A stretch of 64,000 nt of DNA from Candidula unifasciata (Eukaryota > Mollusca > Gastropoda > Stylommatophora > Geomitridae), in the NCBI GenBank assembly GCA_905116865.2, contig CAJHNH020003135.1:452004-516003 (forward strand), given 5' to 3'. Under the pieces are notes generated by a model that had not been told where the DNA came from, did no database searches, and saw only the letters and a program-made list of their open reading frames with translations. The position numbers and the translations under genes are program-made. Shown here piece after piece: positions 55,730 to 64,000 of this stretch (the stretch's first letter is position 1; the number at the start of each line of letters is the position of its first letter).

Positions 55730-55991
55730 GTCACCGGATCGGGCTAACGACGCGTTCAGGCAGAGGTTCTCAAACAAAAATAAACTATTTTCGAAAGTAG
55801 CGAGGGGGAAAAAAACTTAAATTTTAACTCTTAAGTATCTACTTGCTTTCTTTAATAATTTCACAGTTTTTAGTCGACGTTTCTTGATTATTGCCGCGGT
55901 ATCCCTGGCATACGCTCACATCACCCTGGTGTACCTCGGCAACCAGTTTGAGAACCGTTGCGTTAACGCGTCGTTAGCCCGACCCGGTGAC
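55730..55991. mobile_element. hAT-like MITE with about 45-bp terminal inverted repeats
   Basis: GTCACCGGATCGGGCTAACG, ACGCGTTCAGGCAGAGGTTC and TCAAAC mirror the right end GTTTGAGAACC...GTTAACGCGTCGTTAGCCCG...CCGGTGAC. About 262 bp, non-coding. Same plan as 24636-24868 and the fragment near 19735. Confidence 0.85.
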
Positions 55992-56299
55992 GTCAACAGC
56001 ACCCCCCCCCCCCCTTCCCGTCATCTGAAGCCGGTGGTGGTACAATGCTGGAGTGCTCGGGATTTGCACCTATCAAGTTGCAGGAAACATCTCGGTTTCT
56101 CCGATAGCGAAATAATTGAACATTTGTTAGCAAAGTCCCGGTCCTTAGTTCTCCTTTAGTAAGAAATACGTACAACTGTTGCACCTTCCCCTTTATATCA
56201 AATTTATACAACTGCTCAAAAACTGACAATTGCTGCCTTTACTTTAACCACGTTTGCGGTGTAGGCAGGCAACTGGGGGGGGGGGTGGGGGGGAGGGGG

Positions 56300-56482
56300 G
56301 GTCTTTGAGCTTGATAATTTACGGCCGCACAGCTAGTGCTGTCGCCACGACTGTGCAAGTGAGGATTTTATTTTGCACCCGACAGAAAAAAAATCCCCAG
56401 CCATACCAAGGATTCGAACCCGTGTCTCCCACTTGAAAGTCCAGCTTCTAACCGTTCGGCCAGCCGCTCCTCGATGTATACA
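56300..56482 (-). repeat. Family D tRNA-derived SINE
   Basis: In reverse: GGAGCGGCTGGCCGAACGGT, TAGAAGCTGGACTTTC and CACGGGTTCGAATCCTTGG, then GGGTGCAAAATAAAATCC. Confidence 0.85.
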
Positions 56483-56526
56483 ACAAATGTGGAAATGAAC
56501 TGTTGCCTAAACTCTAGTGCTACTAA

Positions 56527-56655
56527 CAATCCCAGAGAAGAGAAAACTGTCACAGAGAAGAGAAAATGGTCATAGAGAAGAGAAAACAATCACAGAGAAG
56601 AGAAAACGATCAGAGAGAAGAGAAAACAATCACAGAGAAGAGAAAACAGACACGG
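56527..56655 (+). repeat. 20-bp tandem repeat
   Basis: Six copies of CACAGAGAAGAGAAAAC plus three variable bases. Confidence 0.92.
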
Positions 56656-56889
56656 AAAACAACCACGAGTTAATAATGTGTGCACACAAATGACAGCAGA
56701 GCGTCAACAAAAGATAAAATGACCTATAGTGTTGCAACACGAACGCTTCCAATTCAGTCAATATTCTCGTTTCTCGGGTTCATGTACTACAGAGGTTCTC
56801 ATCTTTGTGGATTCAGGACTTCTCTGGCCAAATTCAGTTTCGCAGTGTACGTGGGGGATTCTGTGGAATTACCGTTTGAACTCTGTAGA

Positions 56890-57425
56890 AATGTTGATAT
56901 ACTTTCTGCACTGTAAATCGTGGAAGTACCTTGGAGTGTATTTTAATATTTCTCTACTCTATTGTGTGGAAGTACCACAGAGTTAAGTTTAATCGTTCTC
57001 TATTCAAGTGTGTGGAAGTATCCTAGAGTTTAATTTAATCTTTCTTAACTCTAGTGTGTGGAAGTACCCCAGAGTTTAGTTTAATCTTTCTCAACTCTAG
57101 TGTGTCGAAGTACTCTAGAGTTTTAGTTTATATTTCGCCATTCTGGTGTGAGGAAGTACTCTAGAATTTAATTTAATCCCTCTCAACCCTAGTGTGGGAA
57201 AGTACCCTGGAGTTTATTTAGTGTAATTTTTCTCAACTCTAGTGTGTGGAATTACCCTCCAGTTCAGTTTAATTTGTAATACTCTAATTAAGTATGTGAA
57301 CGTGATTCAGAGTTTAGTTTAATCTTTATCAACTCCAAAGTGGTAGAAGTACCTCAGATTTTAATTTAATTTTTACATACTCCATTATTTTTAATTACCC
57401 CAGTGTGTGGTTTAATAATTCTCTA
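56890..57425 (+). repeat. About 47-bp degenerate minisatellite
   Basis: About 11 diverged copies of GTGTGGAAGTACCCCAGAGT, TTAGTTTAATCTTTCTCAAC and TCTA; fragments continue after a family A insertion (57560-57760), which therefore split the array. Confidence 0.88.
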
Positions 57426-57439
57426 TTCAGAGCTGTAAA

Positions 57440-57556
57440 ACTGATGCACACGCAACACCCATGTTCTGGAGCATGACTGCAGTCCAGAAGTGGACGAACA
57501 ATCAGAACTTTACGCCAGAGTGTACAGCTGGTGAAGAAGAAGAAGAAGTTTGTGTA
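57440..57556 (+). repeat. Family A retroposon, 3' half
   Basis: GCTGTAAAACTGATGCACAC, GCAACACCCATGTTCTGGA, CAGTCCAGAAGTGGACGAAC and a GAAGAAGAAG tail, inserted inside the 47-bp array. Confidence 0.9.
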
Positions 57557-57994
57557 CGTACCTTAGAGTAGCTTAATCTTCCTCTTCTTTAGGGTGTAGA
57601 GGAACCTTAAAGTTGATTGACGGACCTTAGAGTTCAGTCTTTCTCTACTCTAGTATGTGAACGTACTTTAGAGTTTTGTTTAATCTTTCTCTACTGTAAG
57701 GTGTGGAAATACTTTAGAGCGTAGTTGTGTTCCCTATTCTAGTGTGTAGTTTAGAGTTAAGCTTACTACATTCCAACAGCAGTCTGTTTGTTTGTACTGA
57801 TACATCCCATAATATCCGCGTACGCCACCACCCTGTTTTTGAGATGCTCATTGCTCGCAGACCTAGGCATATTTACGAGGAGCCAATGTCTCTCAGACAC
57901 CGTCAGCGGATCTGACATTTTACTGCCTGGCTATGTGCTGTCTGTGAGCGATTCCTGGTCTCGCTTGGTCGGCTTATATTTGTTGCTACGGGGG

Positions 57995-58065
57995 AGTTAA
58001 AAGCGTACCTGGGGAGTTGAGAGAGCATACCTGGGGAGTTGAGAGAGCATACCTGGGAAGCCGAG
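57995..58065 (+). repeat. 22-24-bp tandem repeat
   Basis: Three copies of CATACCTGGGGAGTTGAGAG. Confidence 0.85.
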
Positions 58066-58974
58066 AAAGTACACAGAGGTAGAGAACTCGCAGCTGAATG
58101 TCTGCCTTTTGTCAGTACTGCTGCATTAGTTTCTGCTTTAAGAGGGGGAGGGGGTGTTGAATGGTGGGAGGGGGGTGTGGGGGGTATCTGGGATCTTCCA
58201 TCTTGGGCTGCCCTCCAGATTGAGGATGCTTAAATTCTCAGGGTGGCAAACCTTCAATTAGCATCTGGAAAGGGATAAACCGATTAATCGATCGAACGGA
58301 GCTTGTTGTTTGACGGAGTTGTAAGCATTCGTAAATCAGGTTGCTGGACAGCAGCGTGACTTCTATCGGGAATACGTCAGCCAAGTGATTTTATGTATAT
58401 TTTTTTTTCTACTTGTGCTATTGTTGATTTATGTTACGTGCTGATGTAGGCTGTTTAGCTGCAACGTTGACTTTTTGTGTTTGTGATATTGTGAAGCTTA
58501 CTTGTTCTACTTTTCGTTTGCTTTATATCTTTTCAAGATGTGAATATTTATACAGACATGTCTGCGTGTTGTCTGACGGTGCCGGGAGTTTTCAGATTAT
58601 ATCTGCCCTCTGTATGGTAATGCTGGGAGTATTTTTGTAGTAATGTCTTTCTGTTATGTGACGATGTCGGGAATTTTGTTATAACGTCTTATTCAGTGCC
58701 AGCGTCTTTTTCTCACCTTGATTCACTAGAATTTATGTTATTCTGTTGCAGAGCACAGCATTCGTTTTAGTGTCCTTTCATTCTATTTCTTCCACTGGAT
58801 ACACACACCACCTAATGAATGTTTGTAGTTTATCAGAACTTCTTTAGTTTTTCCTCTATATTTGCATACATCAGACTTCTCTGACATTTGAACGACATAT
58901 TCTAAGTTCAGTACTAAATTTAATTGCTTTTTGAGTCCCATTTATCTCCTAGTGCTACGCAAGCTTTCCATTGT

Positions 58975-59024
58975 TCTTCTTGTTCTTGTTCTTCTTTGTC
59001 TTCTTCTTCTTCTTCTTCTTCTTC

Positions 59025-59060
<36 letters not shown>

Positions 59061-59217
59061 TTCTTCTTCTTCTTCTTCTTCTTCTTCTTCTTCTTCTTCT
59101 TCTTCTTCTTCTTCTTCTTCTTCTTCTTCTTCTTCTTCTTCTTCTTCTTCTTCTTCTTCTTCTTCTTCTTCTTCTTCTTCTTCTTCTTCTTCTTCTTCTT
59201 CTTCTGCTTCTTCTTTC
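58975..59217 (+). repeat. (CTT)n microsatellite, about 240 bp
   Basis: Nearly pure CTT from 58997 to 59207 with a few interruptions. Gives poly-Ser, poly-Leu, poly-Phe and, in reverse, poly-Arg frames; none is a gene. Confidence 0.97.
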
Positions 59218-59479
59218 ATCTGTTTGAAATAGATTACGCAACAATATTATATGTTCTGCAATGTTATCTTTTATAATAACTTCACTCTGTTTAAAAAGAA
59301 AATGGCTCAGCGGCCCGTCAAGTTGATATGTTGTACTTGGGACGGTCTTGGAGGACGTGAACACACAAATCTGTTACACGTCTTTCTCTACACTGCTGCC
59401 AAATACGTGGTCGAGTCCAAATCTCGAAGGGAAGGTTCATCGAGTCACCAGATTTTCCTTTCACTATGACTGTCGTTGA

Positions 59480-59695
59480 CTTTGCATGTCGTGAAGAGTC
59501 GACTAATTTGGAGCTTCTTTCGGGGCCAGAGTGAATCTGCCCGAGCGTCAAGCAAAAACTATTTGTACACAAATAAGCCAGTGAAACGGATGTGCACGCA
59601 AAACTCAGACCCTGGCACAAAGCTAAAATACAAATGACGAACAACCAGGACTTTCCCGCTGTAGTTTACAGCCAGTGAACAAGGAACAAGAAACA
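59480..59695 (+). repeat. Family A retroposon, diverged
   Basis: GCATGTCGTGAAGAGTCGAC, GGATGTGCACGCAAAACTC, GACGAACAACCAGGACTTTC; tail decayed to GAACAAGGAACAAGAAAC. Confidence 0.82.
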
Positions 59696-59998
59696 GGTGG
59701 AATCAGACAAACACATACACACACACAAATCATGTGAAGCAGAAGTGAAAGTATCCAAAGCTTATCTCGCCAGTAACACACTAGCAAGCGAAACCTTTCC
59801 TGCGACACAGCACTTACACTTTTATTGACTCTGTCACATTTACGCAGTTATGGTTTTATTGACTGAGAGTCTTTCACGGTGTTCCGGTTTTCCGACTGGA
59901 GCCGTAATGGTATCTGGCACTACCGGTACAACAAAACATGAAAGAATTCGCCCTGGTATGTTAATCTTATCTGCAAGGAGCCATTGAGAAGTTTCTTT

Positions 59999-60190
59999 GG
60001 CAAGTGGCTAAATCGCTTGCTTTTGCGTTTAGGAGGTCGTGAGTTCGATTCCAGAATATGATCTTCGGGTCACGAGAGCATGCGTTTTGGTGTCTCACGG
60101 AGAACGTCGTCGGAACTACTGAGTTATGTGCTTTGTGCAGTGTGGAGAGTCGCTCTGCAAAAACAGATTCAGTCATGTGGGATAAAACAG
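59999..60190 (+). repeat. tRNA-derived SINE
   Basis: GGCAAGTGGCTAAATCGCTT head and B-box GTCGTGAGTTCGATTCC; body CTCACGGAGAACGTCGTCGG and TGTGGAGAGTCGCTCTGC. Confidence 0.65.
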
Positions 60191-60274
60191 TGTGCGATGA
60201 AGCGGAAATCTACCTGACTTCAAATATCTTGTTTGTTGTTCTTCTTCTTTACTTCTTTTTTTTTACCGCTGTGG

Positions 60275-60440
60275 GTGTCGAGGCACCCATGTGGACCCCG
60301 GGACCCTATTTTGGGAAACACAAAAATAGACCCACTACCTCTGATACAAGCATGTCGTAGCAGTCAACTTATTGGTGGCATTCTTCGACGTCGGAGAGTC
60401 AAGGAACCAGCAGTCTGCATAATAAATAAGCAAGAGCTGT
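60275..60440 (+). repeat. Family A retroposon, 5' half
   Basis: GGGACCCTATTTTGGGAAAC, AAAAATAGACCCACTACCTC and GAGAGTCAAGGAACCAGCAG, truncated in the middle. Confidence 0.85.
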
Positions 60441-60782
60441 TAACAATGTTGGAACGCGTGTTTCGCATTTTCTGGTGCCAGGTCGCAGGAACACGCCCCC
60501 ATTTTCTGGTTTTGCCAGTTACCCAAAGGAAAGCAGTGGGAGAGGTGGAGGTGTAGAGTGGTGCACGTAGGGCTGGACTGAGACTTTATGAAGCCCTCAG
60601 ATATATACAGCCATGGGGTCCCCACCGATCTTAATTACACCAGCTATTTTGATAAAACCGTAAAATACATACGCCTTTTAAAATATGTGGATAAAAGATA
60701 TATATTGTCGTTTAATTTGCAGTAAAAGAAACAATAAAGAAATGTTTGCAAAATCGAAGAAATTCTGAAATATCATCTAAAA

Positions 60783-60995
60783 CGGTTTATTGATGACGAT
60801 GTTTTATCTCATCATGACATCACATCGAGCGATTAACTCCCGGTGACACAAAGTGCCACTATTCGGATAAGGATTACCCAGGGACAGGTCCCACAAAACC
60901 CGTTCAACTCATAGGTTGGGTTATAATTAGGTCCCCGGCAATAGCCAGGGCGGGGCATAAAAAAAAAATGGCGTCCCACATGGGGGCTGTTGAAA
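60783..60995 (-). repeat. Family B retroposon
   Basis: In reverse: CACATGTGGGACGCCA-type start, GCCCCGCCCTGGCTATTGCC, CCTTATCCGAATAGTGGCAC and GGGAGTTAATCGCTCGATG. Confidence 0.75.
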
Positions 60996-61592
60996 AATGA
61001 AATGGTTTATTAAAAGAACATTGCAATTTAAATATACTAAACAGTTGCCTCTGTAAGACAAAAATAGGAATTTGTTGAGGCCTCCTCAGATTATGAGGCC
61101 CTAATCTTAACCTATGCCTAAAGCCAGTACTGAGTGTATGGATATTCTGCGTACGTGAGTACTGCCAATGGCCTATTGATAGAGCAAACGCCAAAACACC
61201 ATCATAATTTTAATATTTATTTTAAAAGTTCAAAGGTTATTGTGGCATATTGAAGAGTAGTCGCCCCTGTTATAGTGGTTCTCCCAGAAAGTGAGGTTGA
61301 AATGTTTGCACAGTTCTCCTGTATCGGAGTTTACTTAGCCGATATTTCAGGAAGATAGCAGCTTGCAACGATTCTCAAAGTTTCACCCGGGGGGTCCTTT
61401 AGCCTCGGCACGATGTTAAGGTTGTCACATAGTTGCTGTATTTATCTCGCTGACCAAGCTTTGATGTTATGTCAACATTGTTAGGTTCACGATAATTGAA
61501 GGGATATCTGCTGTCAAGTGGTTAAAACGTTTATATAACATGAACTCCCAAATTGTAAACGAAATCCCCCCCCCCCCCCCAACTATTTAGGT

Positions 61593-61800
61593 CAGTGGTC
61601 ACAATCGCTTTAGTCGAAAGAGCTAAAAATCAGCAGCCGGACAAATAAAATTTTTTGAGAGCCAAATTTCTTTTCAAAAACCTGTCGATAACCATGTTTT
61701 TCGGAGTTAAATTTTACCGATTTGTGACCGACTGGCCGAGCCACACTCAGGTCGCTTAAGAGCCGCATGCGGCTCGCGAGCTGCGATTTGCCGACCACTG
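61593..61800. mobile_element. hAT-type MITE, 208 bp
   Basis: CAGTGGTCACAATCG...GATTTGCCGACCACTG inverted ends, inner GAGCCGCATGCGGCTC palindrome characteristic of hAT relics. Flanks ATTTAGGT and ACCTAGGT agree at 6 of 8 positions. Confidence 0.85.
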
Positions 61801-62149
61801 ACCTAGGTCATCAGTGCACACGAGGGTATTGCTCGATGCAGCCGTTAGAGCTGCTGTACTTGTAACTTACTGGGAGGGTGACGGAGTATGTAAGTTCTGA
61901 CCTATTGGAGCGAGCTGCACCACGGCCAACTCCAGATATAAATATACAGTCGGACGTGGCTGCAACATGCAGCAGCGGCAGGTCACCAGGTGTTAACCCT
62001 GTAAGTACAAACCCGTGGGGGGGGGGGGAGAGGGGATGTCAATAATTAAATACAACCCACCTATGACAGTAGGATACATCTTAATCATGTTTGATGATGG
62101 CAGACATACTAAAATAAGAAGGAAAAGAATTTAAAAAAAAGATGAAGAA

Positions 62150-62650
62150 TAGAGATAGCCAGAAGAAGAAGACAACAAGCCACCACAACAGCAACAGCAA
62201 TCACAAAAAGGAGTAGACGTGAGAGAGAAGACGAATAAGAAGAAATGCTCAAAAAAAAAAAGACGAATAAGAAAGCATTCACAGCCAAAGTTTCACGAGA
62301 TCGCCCGCAAATGTGCTTTCCTTAAAGGACTTAATTTGTGTTTTCCGAAGTATGGTGGCACGCACACCTACAGAAACATGGCATATTCTAGCAGACACAT
62401 TGTGACATTCAATTGCCCATATGGAGTTGATTTAACTCTTAGCCGCAAAGTTATGAACACGGCTGTCGAAAAACTGCGCTTACCTCTATGCCACCTGTTT
62501 CTCACATCCGTGTCATATGTTGCTTCTACCACTTTCACAGAAAGTCCCTGCACAGACAGAAAGGATCGAGTTTTTCCCACGCGACACACCACCGTGTAAC
62601 GATTTCTCGAAACACAGATTGGACATTTTGGGCCACTAGCGTGCAGCATG
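62150..62650. other. Unrecognised open region
   Basis: A + frame (126 codons, basic N-terminus, later HIVTFNCPYGVDLTLSRK) and a - frame (93 codons, GPKCPICVSRNRYTVVCRVG) overlap here. Neither has a recognised domain; the CPIC motif alone is weak. Possibly an exon or decayed element. Confidence 0.2.
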
Positions 62651-63354
62651 TGAGTTAGCGAACATTCGACAACTTAGCATATTACCAGAAATGGGAACAC
62701 AAGAAAGACGCATACCTTCGGGTTTTGGGGGGATTCTTTAAAGTTTTTCTTGCTGTATAGTAAATAATTTTCAGTATCATATATCTGACATACAGAAGAT
62801 ATTTCATCTGCTGTAATCAAATAAAATACTCTAAGCACACTTATGTATCTTCAGAATAAAATATCATTTAAAAACATAGGTTGCAAATTAACTAAACTGA
62901 AGTTCAATGTGTGTATAAATCTACTGGATAAAATAAGTGAACACTCAAACTTCACAAGGACGGGAATTTCCGTTGACCTCATTGGCCTATTAAAAGCTGC
63001 AGGAGGTCGTGCTGACAGATAAACAAGAAACGTAACCATCTTACCCGTCAGGTTGCGCAACCATTCGGTGCCCTAATGTAACCATTTGGCCCGGTTGGAC
63101 AAGGTTTGCGGAATTTCTGCCTATTTGATTCTCATCACTGAGGTGTTAATCCCACAGACTCCAACGTTGGTAGTGAGAAACTATCTAAATTACCCTGTTA
63201 CATAATTAGGTAAACAATTTTTGGCGTCCCTCTCCCCTTTAACACTTTTCCACGGCCTTCTGGTGGAAGAACACAAGATTAGAGTACAAACTCTGCGAAC
63301 GCCCACCCTCCTCTTCCTCTACCAGTCGCAGAAACAAGCACTGAGACAGAACAT

Positions 63355-63662
63355 GTCAGTCGTGTGGGTTCTGGACCCTGTTATAGGGAACACAAGAATA
63401 GACCCAGTGCCTACCCAAAAGCATGTCGTAAAAGTCGAATAATTAGGAACTTCCTTCAAAGTCAAAGTGCATTTGCCTGAGAGGCAAGGAACCAACAGTC
63501 TGCATACAAATTAGTCAGATCTGTCAAACGGATGCACACGCAACACTGAAGTTCTGGAACAGGACTGGAGTCCAGAAGTGGAATAACAACCAAAACTTTC
63601 CACCAGAGTTTAGAGCTAGTGAATGCGAAGAAGAAGAAAAAGAAGACGAGCAAAAAAAAAAA
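63355..63662 (+). repeat. Family A retroposon, full length
   Basis: Sense copy from GTGTGGGTTCTGGACCCTGT through ATAGGGAACACAAGAATAGA, GCATGTCGTAAAAGTCGAAT, GAGAGGCAAGGAACCAACAG, GTCCAGAAGTGGAATAACAA to GCGAAGAAGAAGAAAAAG, followed by an A run. Confidence 0.92.
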
Positions 63663-64000
63663 AAAAAAAAGGAAAGAGATATGTAGAGGAAGTGCTCAGG
63701 AGACACCGATTAAGAAACAGACAGATGGATAGACAGACAGACATAGTTTGCAGTGTGCTTTTCTTAGCTACTCTTATCTGAAGGAGCTTAAATCTACTTC
63801 GTTAGCAGAAAGTCGAACGATTCAAATTAAGTTAAAAAAAAAAGTATGGACCCTTTTCCACACCTTTAGGCGTATAGGGCATAAAAGGGGGAGACCATAT
63901 TTTTACGACCAAATCGCACAAAATGGGGGAGTGGGCACACACCCGGGGCCCCCTTTACTTCCCGGACTGCACCCCTACCCCCTCAAGCTGGGGCTATCTT

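Noticed and set aside
58924..59364. Poly-Ser, poly-Leu, poly-Phe and poly-Arg frames
   Set aside because: Six-frame readings of a (CTT)n microsatellite.

Overview
This is a repeat-rich animal (metazoan) nuclear window. It holds one complete, confidently identified protein-coding gene on the + strand: a polypyrimidine-tract-binding protein (PTBP1/2/3, hnRNP I, Drosophila hephaestus family). The gene is spread over 18 coding exons from 2132 to 28174. All 18 exons join in phase to give a 524-residue, four-RRM protein, close to the 530-560 residues usual for vertebrate PTBP1. Intron sizes, the tRNA-derived SINEs, hAT-type MITEs and minisatellites suggest an invertebrate. A mollusc, possibly a gastropod, is my inference; nothing in the sequence proves the taxon.

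Layout. 1-2040: an 85-bp minisatellite and dispersed repeats. 2045-2131: candidate TATA-less promoter and 5'UTR (CACGTG, TGACGTCA, GCCGCCATTTTG). 2132-28174: the PTBP gene; most introns carry their own tandem repeat or transposon debris, and intron 14 carries about 2.2 kb dominated by CU-rich sequence. 28175-28820: 3'UTR with ATTAAA signals. 28.8-64 kb: mostly intergenic, densely packed with several short retroposon families (here called A, B, C, D, E and G), LINE 3' ends, hAT MITEs, minisatellites and microsatellites. One non-repetitive proline/threonine-rich candidate exon (47939-48238, donor GTGAGT) suggests that a second gene starts there and continues out of view or in unrecognised exons.

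Main point of interest. The PTBP gene contains an exactly 34-nt exon (14671-14704, encoding [11 protein letters not shown] plus the first base of a Gly codon). It matches in length, phase and content the vertebrate PTBP1 exon 11 / PTBP2 exon 10, whose skipping is used for autoregulation through nonsense-mediated decay. Skipping it here gives a stop after eight codons of the next exon. It is preceded by 274 nt with no AG dinucleotide, with the pyrimidine tracts and good branch-point matches lying far upstream and a purine-rich sequence next to the exon. That is the signature of a distant-branch-point regulated exon. Together with the CU-rich intron 14 and an array of AG|GT-containing repeats in intron 13, the gene looks wired to sense its own product through splicing.
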